A stretch of DNA of 40,865 bases from an uncultured Candidatus Pelagibacter sp. (GTDB lineage Bacteria; Pseudomonadota; Alphaproteobacteria; Pelagibacterales; Pelagibacteraceae), in the NCBI GenBank assembly GCA_905612525.1, contig CAJQSG010000013.1, positions 1 through 40,865 of the forward strand, written 5' to 3'. A program made the translations under genes and the position numbers. How positions within the stretch are numbered: the first letter of the stretch is position 1; each line of letters begins with the position of its first letter. Shown here one piece after another: positions 17,236-27,200 of the stretch. Below the pieces are notes generated by a model. The model ran no database searches, was not told the DNA's origin, and saw only the letters and a program-made list of their open reading frames with translations.

Positions 17236-18935
17236 TAGCTAGATTGTAAAACTCTTTCATATTCTGCAAATGAAAGATCACCACTTAACAACATTTCTTG
17301 CCCCATATCCTGCATGGTCCTAAAACCATTTTTTTTAGCTATCGCATTTAATTCATTTTGTTGAAGGTTTGATAAAATCCCTGCTTTTAATTCACTTTCA
17401 ATTTCAAGAATTTCATAAATTCCCATTCTACCCTTGTAGCCAGAACCACCACATTCATCACAACCACCACCCTTATAAATTTTAGCTCTTGCTGATTGTT
17501 CTGGTAAAAATCCAATAGAATTTAGGAGTTTAGGAGTAATATTTTCATCAATTATACGGCATTCTAAGCATGTTTTTCGAGCTAAACGTTGTGCCATAAT
17601 CAATGTTAAAGCTGCAGATATTAAATAGTTTGGGGTTCCCATATTTAATAAACGAGTAATAGAGCTTGGAGCATCATTAGTGTGAAGCGTACTAAATACT
17701 AAGTGACCAGTTAAAGCAGCTTTCAAAGCGATATCTACTGTTGCCTTATCCCTGATCTCTCCAACCAAGATCACCTCCGGATCTTGACGCAAGAAAGATC
17801 TTAGTGCCTCCTCAAAAGTGTAACCAATTGCCTCTTTAATTTGTACCTGGCCAATTCCTTCCATTTCATATTCAACAGGATCCTCTGCTGTTAAAATGTT
17901 CATACCTGGCTTATTAATATGTTTTAAAACACTATAAAGAGTTGTTGTTTTACCACTACCTGTTGGACCAGTAACAAGCACCATCCCTTGAGGTGATGAA
18001 ATAGCTTTAGTTAATTTTTCTAAATCTTTAGCTTCAAAGCCAAGGTCAGCTAAAGCTTTGTCTCCTGCATCTTTATTTAATATACGCATTACAACACGTT
18101 CTTTATTTTTTGTTGGTAAAACCGAAACCCTTAAATCAATTTCTTTTGTATCAGATTTAAATGTTGAAGCACCATCTTGAGGAACTCTTCGTTCTGCTAT
18201 ATCTAATTTGCTAATTATCTTAACTCTTGCAATAACCGCATCATAGTTTTCATGTAAAAACTTTGAATATTTATCTATCACTTTTAAAATGCCATCTACT
18301 CTAAATCTTGTTTGTGCACTATTTCTAAAAGATTCTATATGAATATCACTTGCTCCCATATTGATAGCTTCAGTAATTAGTTTATTTCCAAAAACAATTA
18401 CTTCTGAACCAACTTCAACTAACTCATCATTAGTTTTTTCAAGCTTTTCAACTTTTACATTTGCATCAGATATTTTTTTTGTTTCATTTTTTGTAAATCT
18501 TTCAATAAAAGAATTTATATTGCTTATGGATGCAGCATATAATTCTGGCTCCATCTTTGTCATTGTTTTTAAGTTTTTCATCAAACTTAATTTTGATGCA
18601 TCTGCTATTGCAATTTTTAAAACTCCACTGCCTATTTCAAATGGAACAAGTGAATTATCTTGAATATATCTGATATCAATAATTTTTTTAATCTTTGGAT
18701 CTATTACAGTTTTTTTTAAATCTATAATATCCATAGAATAGTTTGATGATAAAATTTTTACTATCTTATCTTCATCGGTAAAATTTAATTCAAAAGCAGT
18801 TTCTAGTTTTGATTTACCTATTTCTTGGCTAGTGGCATTAATCTTGGACATTTGCTCAGATGAAATGGATGAGCTCTCCATTAACATATTTAAAATATTT
18901 TGTTCACTAGTGGCATCTAATTTAGTTTTGCTCAT
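17235..18935 (-). CDS. pilB: Type IV pilus extension ATPase PilB (GspE family)
   Basis: A 566-residue secretion ATPase of usual PilB/MshE length. An N-terminal GspE-II/MshEN-like domain (about residues 1-150) precedes the ATPase core. Visible motifs are SDIHIE (196-201), Walker A GPTGSGKTT (323-331), the Asp box AEDPVEYE and Walker B PEVILVGEI with its glutamate, then TGHLVFSTLHTNDA with the His box. A zinc-binding tetracysteine (CLEC ... CDECGGSGYKGRMG), found in PilB/GspE but not PilT, supports extension rather than retraction. It energises pilin polymerisation at PilC. It starts 1 bp after the secretin stop, within the main pilus operon. Confidence 0.93.
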   Translation of the reverse strand: MSKTKLDATSEQNILNMLMESSSISSEQMSKINATSQEIGKSKLETAFELNFTDEDKIVKILSSNYSMDIIDLKKTVIDPKIKKIIDIRYIQDNSLVPFEIGSGVLKIAIADASKLSLMKNLKTMTKMEPELYAASISNINSFIERFTKNETKKISDANVKVEKLEKTNDELVEVGSEVIVFGNKLITEAINMGASDIHIESFRNSAQTRFRVDGILKVIDKYSKFLHENYDAVIARVKIISKLDIAERRVPQDGASTFKSDTKEIDLRVSVLPTKNKERVVMRILNKDAGDKALADLGFEAKDLEKLTKAISSPQGMVLVTGPTGSGKTTTLYSVLKHINKPGMNILTAEDPVEYEMEGIGQVQIKEAIGYTFEEALRSFLRQDPEVILVGEIRDKATVDIALKAALTGHLVFSTLHTNDAPSSITRLLNMGTPNYLISAALTLIMAQRLARKTCLECRIIDENITPKLLNSIGFLPEQSARAKIYKGGGCDECGGSGYKGRMGIYEILEIESELKAGILSNLQQNELNAIAKKNGFRTMQDMGQEMLLSGDLSFAEYERVLQSS

Positions 18936-18936
18936 G

Positions 18937-20490
18937 TTAATCGATCACTCTAGGTGCGATAAAAATTAATAATTCGACTAATTCATCACTATTATTTTTA
19001 CTTTTAAACAAATTACCAATAACCGGTACCTCACTAACCCCTGGTGTTTTACTATTCGTATTGTTTGTGGTGTTCTTTTTAATACCACCAATTACTACAA
19101 TATCTCCATCACTTACTAAAAGTTTTGTGACAATTGAATTAGTTTTAATTCCTGGTTCGTCAGATCCAGCAACTGTTACCGGAGAGTCGTTATTGACCTT
19201 TATATCTAACAATACGTTGCCATCTCCTATTATGCTTGGGGTAACTGTTAAAGATAGTGCAGCTTCTTTGAATTCAGTAGTTGTTGTTCCATCTGCTGTT
19301 GTTTGATAGGCAATTTGTGTTCCTTGGGTAATTGTTGCTTCCTGATTATTTAATGTAAACACACTTGGTTGAGAAAGTGTTTTACTTAAACCTAAAGACT
19401 CTAATGCCTCAATTTCAACTTTAAGAGCACGTGCTCCAATTTGTCGAAGTATTCCAATTCCACTTGTTCCAGAAATTCCTTGATTTGAAATAGTTCCTGC
19501 CGCAGACCCTAAAGCTATATCTCCAGCAGTTGCTGCTGCATTTCCTCCAGATGTCATTCCTGAAATAGTAGTTGTTCCCTTAGCGCCTCTTTCACTTACA
19601 CTCATCGCTCCAACTCTAGCACCTAATGCTTTTGCAAAAGTAGAAGTTGCATCAATTATAAATGCTTCAATTAAAACTTGTTTAGTTTTTACATCAATTT
19701 CTCTTATAACTGCATCGATAGTATCGAGGTCTGGCTCGTGACCTCTAACAATTATTGATCTAGTAGTATCCTCTACTGTAATTGAAAGGTTAGACATGGT
19801 ACTAGCACCCTCTGCACCTTGTGTTGCAAATAAAGCTTCTAGTGTAGTCTTTGCTTGAGTAGGGCTAATATAATACAATCTAAATATTTCAGCTAAGATC
19901 GGCTCAACAGACTCTTCTAATTGAATTTTTTTCTTTAATACTTCCGCTCTTGCAGATTTTGCAGTTTCTTGTGCAGTTAATTTTTCAGGAGTATGAACTC
20001 TTATAATTCCATTAACAACATCAACATCAGCCACTAAAGTTTTCATATCTAACAAAGTTTGAAAAGCAACATCCCAACCTACATTGTTAATTTTAGCATT
20101 TACTGTTCCACTGACTTCATCACCAACTAAAATGTTTATGTCTGCAATATCAGCCATCAATGACATTACATATTTAAAATCTAGGCCTTGGAAATTAATA
20201 TCAACCATTTGTTTAAGGTTGGTATATTCATCTGAAATATTTACGTAGTTTTTAACATTTTCAGTTGTTATTGTTTTCCGTTTATCTTCTCTTGGAATTT
20301 GTGTGTCGTAAGGTTTAGGACCATCAATAATCTTCTTGTCCATGTCTGCTCTACCATCAACAATAATCTTAGCTGTATCGATTAAGGGTTTATCACCGTG
20401 AACTGCTTGTGGTTTTTTACCTGTTGATGCACAGGACTGCAATAAAACAATAAATGATAGCGTTGTTAAAATTTTAAAATATTTATTCAC
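18937..20490 (-). CDS. pilQ: Outer-membrane secretin of the type IV pilus (PilQ/MshL-like lipoprotein)
   Basis: A 517-residue secretin. A lipobox, LQSC with Cys20, indicates lipid attachment, as in MshL rather than classical PilQ. An STN/N0-like region (DINFQGLDFKYVMSLMADIA, residues near 92-170) and an N1-like KH fold around YISPTQAKTTLEALFA precede the C-terminal secretin domain, ending VPVIGNLFKSKNN and LLIFIAPRVID. It has no AMIN domain and is shorter than most PilQ proteins. It forms the pilus exit pore. The start is GTG, 4 bp after the pilP stop, with GAAGGG as a Shine-Dalgarno. No separate pilotin gene is seen; the lipid anchor could make it self-piloting, which is inference. Confidence 0.9.
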   Translation of the reverse strand: MNKYFKILTTLSFIVLLQSCASTGKKPQAVHGDKPLIDTAKIIVDGRADMDKKIIDGPKPYDTQIPREDKRKTITTENVKNYVNISDEYTNLKQMVDINFQGLDFKYVMSLMADIADINILVGDEVSGTVNAKINNVGWDVAFQTLLDMKTLVADVDVVNGIIRVHTPEKLTAQETAKSARAEVLKKKIQLEESVEPILAEIFRLYYISPTQAKTTLEALFATQGAEGASTMSNLSITVEDTTRSIIVRGHEPDLDTIDAVIREIDVKTKQVLIEAFIIDATSTFAKALGARVGAMSVSERGAKGTTTISGMTSGGNAAATAGDIALGSAAGTISNQGISGTSGIGILRQIGARALKVEIEALESLGLSKTLSQPSVFTLNNQEATITQGTQIAYQTTADGTTTTEFKEAALSLTVTPSIIGDGNVLLDIKVNNDSPVTVAGSDEPGIKTNSIVTKLLVSDGDIVVIGGIKKNTTNNTNSKTPGVSEVPVIGNLFKSKNNSDELVELLIFIAPRVID

Positions 20491-20493
20491 TTA

Positions 20494-20916
20494 TTACCCT
20501 TCACTCGGTCTAATTATATTATTCATATAAACTTCAAAAAGATTGTTTTCTCCATCTTCTACAATTACTAAGTCTGTGTAAATATCTCTAATTGTTGTGG
20601 AATCTGTGATGGCTTGATTTTCCTCATATTTATATGCCCCACCATCAGCCGCTGAAAATACTGCTATTTTGTTATTTTCACCAATAATTGTGCCGACCAA
20701 TCTCATATTATTTAAAAGCCCATTATTTGAGCTTACCTCCGTATCTGTTCCACTTGCTTGATTTGTAGAACCAACTCCTCCTGAAAAAGGATCAATTGCT
20801 GGCAACTCTTCATCATCTAAAGAAGAATGATCATCTGCTTTTAAATTTAACATTTGGAACTGACAAAGCATAATTGTCATTAAAAATATTAATATTTTTT
20901 TATTATTTATATTCAT
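20494..20916 (-). CDS. pilP: PilP/MshK-like pilus alignment protein
   Basis: A 140-residue exported protein from the ATG at 20916, which has GGGG 7 nt upstream; a TTG five codons earlier is less likely. It has an N-terminal hydrophobic segment, a low-complexity acidic/Ser linker with DPFSGG, then a small beta domain (MRLVGTIIGENNKIAVFSAA, then a strand ending VEDGENNLFEVYMNN). This resembles the HR/PilP fold that links the inner-membrane PilN-PilO complex to the secretin. Assignment relies on domain pattern and on its place between PilO and the secretin. It overlaps pilO by 14 bp. Confidence 0.7.
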   Translation of the reverse strand: MNINNKKILIFLMTIMLCQFQMLNLKADDHSSLDDEELPAIDPFSGGVGSTNQASGTDTEVSSNNGLLNNMRLVGTIIGENNKIAVFSAADGGAYKYEENQAITDSTTIRDIYTDLVIVEDGENNLFEVYMNNIIRPSEG

Positions 20917-21565
20917 TTGGTAACCCCACAATTGAAACAGTACCTTTTGATAGAATTTGTCCTTGAATTTCAGCTATCGTTGTAATTTCCTCCTTATCAA
21001 AATTAATAACTTTTTGAGATTTTGATAAAGCTCTTCTAAATTTAAGATAGCTTAAAAAATTTCCTTGTATCTCATACTCAACAGGAATTTTATAATACAT
21101 CACATTTTGCCCGTCTTGATTTTCTGTTGTTTGTTCTGTGTTTTGATCTTGCCCATCTCCAGTAACAGCTTTTGGTTCACCTTTTTTAAGATTAGTTATT
21201 GACAAACCATTGATTAACGCAAATTTGCTTATATTTTGATAAAGATCTTCAACTTCTTTTTTACTATGAAAAAGTTTACTATTTTTATCATAGTCAGGTT
21301 CTAATTTTTTAACGGTTGCTGTTAAAGTGCCAATATTATTTTTAAACTCTCCAATCTTTATTTTGTTTTCATTCATCAAACTAATTTGCTCTTCTTGTTG
21401 TTTTAATATCGGTGATACAAAAGCATAATAACCTATCAAAAAAATTAATACAGCAGCAAAACCAACACCAAATTTAATTAGTGTTTTTTTATCAGCCAAA
21501 GCACCGCTTTTAAGCTTTGTAATTATATCATTTAGATCTAAATTTTTTAAACTTGCTAAATCCAT
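20903..21565 (-). CDS. pilO: PilO/MshJ-like inner-membrane alignment protein
   Basis: A 220-residue bitopic protein: a short cytoplasmic start, one membrane helix (about residues 34-53, VGFAAVLIFLIGYYAFV), a coiled-coil segment (about 55-95, ILKQQEEQISLMNENKIKIG) and a ferredoxin-like periplasmic domain ending SKGTVSIVGLP. This is the standard PilO layout, and PilO pairs with PilN to span the periplasm. A Q/E/T-rich insert (GQDQNTEQTTENQDGQN) breaks the periplasmic domain. The ATG overlaps the pilM-N stop as TAATG. Confidence 0.8.
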   Translation of the reverse strand: MDLASLKNLDLNDIITKLKSGALADKKTLIKFGVGFAAVLIFLIGYYAFVSPILKQQEEQISLMNENKIKIGEFKNNIGTLTATVKKLEPDYDKNSKLFHSKKEVEDLYQNISKFALINGLSITNLKKGEPKAVTGDGQDQNTEQTTENQDGQNVMYYKIPVEYEIQGNFLSYLKFRRALSKSQKVINFDKEEITTIAEIQGQILSKGTVSIVGLPNEYK

Positions 21566-23850
21566 TATATCGATTTCAATTTACAATTAATTGTAAATCC
21601 TTTTTTATTATTGTTACCAGATGCTTGGTCTCCAGTTTTATTTTTCATTGCAGCTAAAGATGCTTGTTCAATTAATGATTTTGCATTTAAATTCGAAATA
21701 AAATTTAAAATATCTTGATCTGAAAAAGCAACACCCTCGATAATCAAACTATATTTACCATCAAAGGTCATTTTCGTAAATTGTACTCTTTGAGGGACAC
21801 TTCTCGTAACTTGTGCTAATGATCTATAAGATCTTGCTTGATTTGAATTAACTAATTTTCCAAGATCCAATGCAAGCTGCATTTCTTTTCTTTTTTTTGC
21901 TAATTTTGAAAATTGAATATTCATTTTATCAAATTCCATTTGCACTTGATCAAATTCTATTAATTTATCTTTATTGCTACTAATCTGAAAAAATGAAAAG
22001 ACTGTTAATATCAAATAAATACCTGCAATCGCACCTGCTGCACCTTTAAAAGCAAAACCAGATAAGAACTTTAGCTTATTTTGCTGACGGACAGCGTCTC
22101 TATTAGGTAATAAGTTTATATTTTTAACAGCAGTTACAAACTTATAATAACCAAATACATCTAATTTTCTGTAAGCTAAACCAAGTACTGATGATAATGG
22201 TGATTGATTATCACCAGATATTTTTTCACTATTATAAGAAGGTATGCTTATACTTTGCAGGGGATCAAAGTTAATAAAACTTGTTGTTGGTAAATTCTTT
22301 TTAAATACCGGAAGTATAAATGAAATGTTTTTTAGGCTAGAGACTACTTGAATAGATGTAATTTTATTTTCATATTTACTTTCATAATCGGTAATTGCTT
22401 GTTTAACTTGCATCGCATATCTTCTGATAACTGCGTCTGCCTCAGTTGAAAGTTGTTCACTTTTAATATCTAAAATATGTTCTTTTTCTTGAGGTCTTAA
22501 AAATATATCAGTAATTACAGGAATATTATTATGAATAATCATTATATAGTTTTCATCTATACCTAATTCTAAAATAGCTGAATTTCCTTTATTTGTAATA
22601 GATTTAAATTTTGTATTATCGTGTGCATTCTTTAAAGTAAAACAACGAACATCCATAATAACCGGATTAAGTCCAGCTTTTTTAGCAATAGATGAATAAG
22701 CATTTACATCAGCTAATTTTGAAGCAACAAATAAAATCTCCATTGTATTAGTTTTAGAATTTCTATTTATGATTTGATGAAAAATTGAATAATCATTTAA
22801 GTTATCTGTAAGTTGAACTAGGTTGTCCCAAAGAGAATCTGTTTCAATCGCTTTCTGCAATTCATCATCTGTCATTAGTGGGCTGGTAACTACTCTAATA
22901 ATTGCACTAGTTACTGGAATCGATAATGCAACATTTTTTGAAGTAATTTTTGCATTAGACAAAGCTAATTCAATTTCTTCAGCCAAGTAATCTTTGTGTT
23001 CTAAAAGGTTTTCACTGATCTTTTCTTGATCCAATAGACGATAAGAATATTTATCTAATATCCATTTTTCATCTTTATCTTGAGAGACTTGAGCAACTCT
23101 AATTGCTTCTCTTGTCATATCTAAACCGGCTATTTCTTCACCAGCAACACTTAATTTACTAACTTTAGATTGAAAGAAGTTTTGAAAAACTTTTTTTAAC
23201 TTATTTTCTTTTGTTTTTTGATTTTTATCTTCTCCGGCTACCTCTTCACTGGTTGCGTTATTATTTTTGGATTTAGAAAATTTAAAATTTTTTAACTTTT
23301 CCAACATACTAATTGCTACGCCTTTTGTAGGTTCTTGCATAGCCACTTTGGATACCTCTGAAATAGGAGCTGCGCTAACAACATCATTATTTTCTTTAGT
23401 TGTTGGAATAACTGCATCATTTTTGGGATTATTCTCCTGATTTTGCTCAATAAATTGTTCTTTAACTGGAATATTCTCATTTTTCTCTAATTGAAGCTCA
23501 TCAAACCACTTTTCCAATATTGGTATTGCTTCTTCAAGATTAGGCGTTCCTGATGAAGAGATCTTTTGTTTACCCTCAATATATAGTCTTCCGACCCAAT
23601 TTTTTGATTTTAACTCACCTTTATACTTATCTTGTCTTATATATATGTGTAAACGGCCATCTTTCTTGTGAATTACCTCGTGCTCACTCTTTTTATCAAC
23701 TTTAGATTGTATTTCTTCTTGATTGTCAATTATTTGTGCATCACTAGGACTATTTTCACCTTGAAGTTGATTTTCTTCAATAGTGCTTTCCTTGTCAGCA
23801 TTTTCTTGCAACTGACTATCTAAATTATTATTATCTTTTTCATCAATCAT
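21565..23850 (-). CDS. PilM-PilN fusion protein with an extra N-terminal domain
   Basis: A 761-residue protein that combines two usually separate proteins. Residues 1-50 are acidic and disordered. Residues 55-120 form an unassigned small domain with HKKDGRLHIYIRQDKY and WVGRLYIEGKQKISSSGT, then a helix EEAIPILEKWFDEL. Residues 121-235 are low complexity. Residues 241-560 match the PilM actin-like fold (AGLDMTREAIRVAQV, VALSIPVTSAIIRVV, GNSAILELGIDENYIMI). Residues 577-582 are INLLPN, the PilN motif that binds PilM, followed by a membrane helix (about 603-622) and a PilN-type periplasmic domain. Fusion fixes the PilM:PilN ratio at 1:1. It opens the pilMN-O-P-Q-B-C run, and its upstream region holds the repeated TCTAACACAA array. 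No clear Shine-Dalgarno precedes the ATG. Confidence 0.8.
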   Translation of the reverse strand: MIDEKDNNNLDSQLQENADKESTIEENQLQGENSPSDAQIIDNQEEIQSKVDKKSEHEVIHKKDGRLHIYIRQDKYKGELKSKNWVGRLYIEGKQKISSSGTPNLEEAIPILEKWFDELQLEKNENIPVKEQFIEQNQENNPKNDAVIPTTKENNDVVSAAPISEVSKVAMQEPTKGVAISMLEKLKNFKFSKSKNNNATSEEVAGEDKNQKTKENKLKKVFQNFFQSKVSKLSVAGEEIAGLDMTREAIRVAQVSQDKDEKWILDKYSYRLLDQEKISENLLEHKDYLAEEIELALSNAKITSKNVALSIPVTSAIIRVVTSPLMTDDELQKAIETDSLWDNLVQLTDNLNDYSIFHQIINRNSKTNTMEILFVASKLADVNAYSSIAKKAGLNPVIMDVRCFTLKNAHDNTKFKSITNKGNSAILELGIDENYIMIIHNNIPVITDIFLRPQEKEHILDIKSEQLSTEADAVIRRYAMQVKQAITDYESKYENKITSIQVVSSLKNISFILPVFKKNLPTTSFINFDPLQSISIPSYNSEKISGDNQSPLSSVLGLAYRKLDVFGYYKFVTAVKNINLLPNRDAVRQQNKLKFLSGFAFKGAAGAIAGIYLILTVFSFFQISSNKDKLIEFDQVQMEFDKMNIQFSKLAKKRKEMQLALDLGKLVNSNQARSYRSLAQVTRSVPQRVQFTKMTFDGKYSLIIEGVAFSDQDILNFISNLNAKSLIEQASLAAMKNKTGDQASGNNNKKGFTINCKLKSI

Positions 23851-23872
23851 AGTTTTAAAAAAATATACTATT

Positions 23873-24229
23873 TCTCTAACACAAAAAAACGAATCTCTAA
23901 CACAAAAAAACGAATCTCTAACACATCTCTAACACAAACTAGTATATTGTATATAACTTAATCAAAATTTAGTGATCAAAGTGGGTTATTTATTGAAAAA
24001 ATGTAAAAATAGTCAATAAAATCAATGTTTTTTATATAAAATAAATAAAAAGTAATTTCTTTAAATTATTTTAGTAAATTTTGTTTATTCTAACACAAAA
24101 TAAATATTAAAATTGTGTTAGAGTTAGATTATTTTATAATATATTTAAAAATATGAAAAATATCATATAAATCAACACTTTTAGTAATTTACAAAATTTG
24201 TGTTAGAGTAAATAATATTTGTGTTAGAC
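23873..24229. repeat. Array of eight TCTAACACAA motifs in both orientations (candidate operator region)
   Basis: The 389-bp gap between pilY1 and the pilM-N fusion holds no gene. It contains TCTAACACAA (or TCTAACACA) four times on + at 23875, 23896, 23917 and 23928 (spacing 21, 21, 11 bp) and once near 24089. The reverse, TTGTGTTAGA, occurs at 24113, 24199 and 24219. The first copies share a longer unit, TCTCTAACACAA plus an A-run and CGAA. Spacings of 11 and 21 bp are about one and two helical turns, as expected for proteins binding one face of DNA. The region precedes the pilus assembly operon, so regulation is likely but unproven. Confidence 0.75.
24089..24122. promoter_or_regulatory. Perfect 10-bp inverted repeat within the motif array
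   Basis: TCTAACACAA (24089-24098) and TTGTGTTAGA (24113-24122) are exact inverted copies separated by 14 AT-rich bases. It could be a two-site operator or, read from the minus strand, an RNA hairpin downstream of pilY1. No T-run follows at the distance expected for an intrinsic terminator. Confidence 0.5.
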
Positions 24230-24239
24230 TTTTTTAGTT

Positions 24240-27200
24240 TTAATAATTTTCTTTCCAACTTTCAAGCTGAACTGCGCCTGAAATTTCTTGTGCATTAGAT
24301 TTACCTGTAATTAGGTTATCTTTTGCTGTAAATCCATCAATATTATTTTTAGCATCTCCAGCTAGACCGATATATAGGTTATCACCCTGTTTTACAACTT
24401 TTGAGAGTACTCCTTTACCCATATTGACATTAAGTAAGGATTCACCACACTTTGTGTCATAGGCAGTGAAATAAGCATTACCTACCCCACATTTGTTATT
24501 TGTAGCACTTGGCTCGTATAACGGGAAATATACCCTATCTCTATCTACAGTTGGTTCAGCAGTTAATTTTTTTGCATTATCAAGGTCAACATACCAACCT
24601 AAATCAGTCCCAGATGGACATGTAGGTGCTGTTTTGCACATTGAAACATTGCCGGTTGGATTAACCTCTACAAAATTTGGAAAGTTCACATCTTTTATAC
24701 CATAAATTCTATTTTGTATCTGACTTGATTGTGCTTGAAGCTTTTGGGTGTTTCCAGTTCCAAAATATAACCATAAATTGTTATCACTGTTAATTGTAAC
24801 CTCTGGTCTTGTAAAAATATTCCTTCCATTTGCAGAAGTAGCTTCAGCTGTAAACAAAGTAGTTTGATGTATTTCTTTATCTGATGCATCGGAACGTATA
24901 ATTGAATTATAGGTAGAGCTATTTTGATCAGTATCCATAACAAAGTCCTCTGTTAAATCAATTTTAGTTATTTTACCCTCTAAGTCCGTTGCATAAATTA
25001 ATGCTCCATTATAATTTGCTTTATTAGTGCCATCTGCGGTAATGATACTTAAATCTGCAGGTAAAGAATTAACAATATCATTTTTGTATCTTCTAAATTT
25101 ATAATCTCCATGATCTGGCTTAGGAGGTCCACCCTCTCTTGTATTTGGCCAAGCTTGATCAAATTCTACATAGTCTATACACGAAACAGTTGTAGACCCA
25201 CTTTTGTCTCTAAAATGTAATGTGTGACCCACTGCAGGTGAAAATTCTGCAATAAAAGATTCACCTATTGAAGAGTCGAAGCATGCCTCAGCCGGCCAAT
25301 AAGTAAATTTTGTATTATCATCTGCTCCAGTAGTTTTTTTGGTTAAAGCACTATTTCTTTTAAATAATCTTCCAGTCCAAGAATAAGATTGTGCTGCTGT
25401 GTCTTCTATATCAATTACTTTTAATACTTTTCCTTCATTTTCTAAATCAATTACAAATACTGCTGAACCCACGTTAGGATTAACACCACCATTGTATCCT
25501 CCCCCAAACACTGCTACCCATCTATCCTTACTATCAACTTTAATTCTAATAATTCTTGGAGTTGACCAGGTTTCTGCTAACTTGCTATAATCATATTCTG
25601 GAGAAATATTTCCATCTATATAACCAAATTCAAATTTAGTCACATCGGCATCCCAATGCTGAACCATTTTATTAGTCTCATCATTATTAAAAGCAAATAA
25701 ATGAGTAGGACTACTTGGATCTGTAACATCAAGCGCAAACATACCTTTTCCACCTGCACCAAGCCCACTTAAAAGAATTGTTCGCCATCTTGGATTGTCT
25801 ACGCCATCATTTGGAGTATCATCAAAATAAATATCTTTAGCGACTGGAGAACCATCTATACCATAAATAGCATTTGTCGAATTAGCCTTGCTAGATGGGA
25901 TCTTTTCGAGGACACCTAAAACATTTGGTGGAATATATCCCCATAACTCTTCGCCATCTGATGCTTTAAATGCATGAAGAATACCATTATTGGCTCCAGC
26001 ATAAACAATTTCTGTTCTATTAGCGCATGGCCCCCCACAAGTTGCACCACTTTTAAAATTATTATAATTATTCTGTAATCTATAATATGAGTCTTTTTTT
26101 TGAAAATTAGATGTATTATCATCAACTGCTGATGCTTCTGGATTTGCAACTACAATTAAATCAGAATGATAAATATCTGCAAGCTTATGTGTAGACTCTG
26201 TTGTGTTATTATCTGCATCTTGATCATAAGTATCTATACCCCTAATAAAGTTTATTAAATTATCAACTTGGGTATCTGTTGGTGGTATATTAGGAAACAT
26301 TGATGATTTTAAAAGATCACTGTTAGCTGTTGTAAAATTATTTAAGCCACTACCAATTTCTGGGGTCCATATATTTCTTGATGAGGCGCTTTTGGCATTT
26401 AATTTATCTGCAGCATCCCACTGAACTGAACCAAAAGTACCATCAGTATTTAATTGATATTTTTTTAAACTTCCTTTCCATTGTTTGTCTGTTTCGTATT
26501 CAAATGTCGATTGATAGACAAAATTATTCCTACTTACATCTGACATTACTGCAGGAGTAGTAAAGGTTAGTCGACCTGAGATAGCTTGTTTAATTGCATC
26601 TGTTAATTTTGCAAGCAATTCTGCTTCATTCTCTGCATAAAGAGGATTTTTAGTTCCCCCAGCAGTTGCTAGTGCAGAATAATTACTATTAGATCCACCT
26701 AAAGCATAACCTACAGCAAAGGTTTTAACATTATGAGTTTGCCTGAGATCATTAGCAACCTGAACTACATTGGAGTTGTTTTGCCAAAATCCATCACTTA
26801 TTACTATTAGAAAATTTAAAGAACAGGTTAAATCCCAATTATCAACTATACCAATGGATTGTGTTGTTGTGTTTCCAGTTGTAAAATAATTTCTCGCTTC
26901 TCTCATAGCAAAACGTAGATTAGTTCCACCTTTTGAACGAATGCTATCTACACTTGAATAAATTAATTGAGCTCCATTATCTGAAATTCCAACTCTTATC
27001 TTTGCAAATCCTCCTGTGCCTTTACCACTCCACTCCATCAAACCAAAATTGGCTCCAGCTGTTAGATTAGTATCAGTAACTATTTTCTTAATTACTTTCT
27101 TAGCACTAGACAATCTTGTTTCTACTACTCCTCCAAATGATGCTGTTAGAGCTAAACTAGTATTAAATTTTCTAATGGAATGATTTCTATAATCTCCAAC

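Noticed and set aside
23873-23940. CRISPR-like short repeats
   Set aside because: The units are tandem or nearly so, have no unique spacers of constant length, occur in both orientations, and no cas gene is present.
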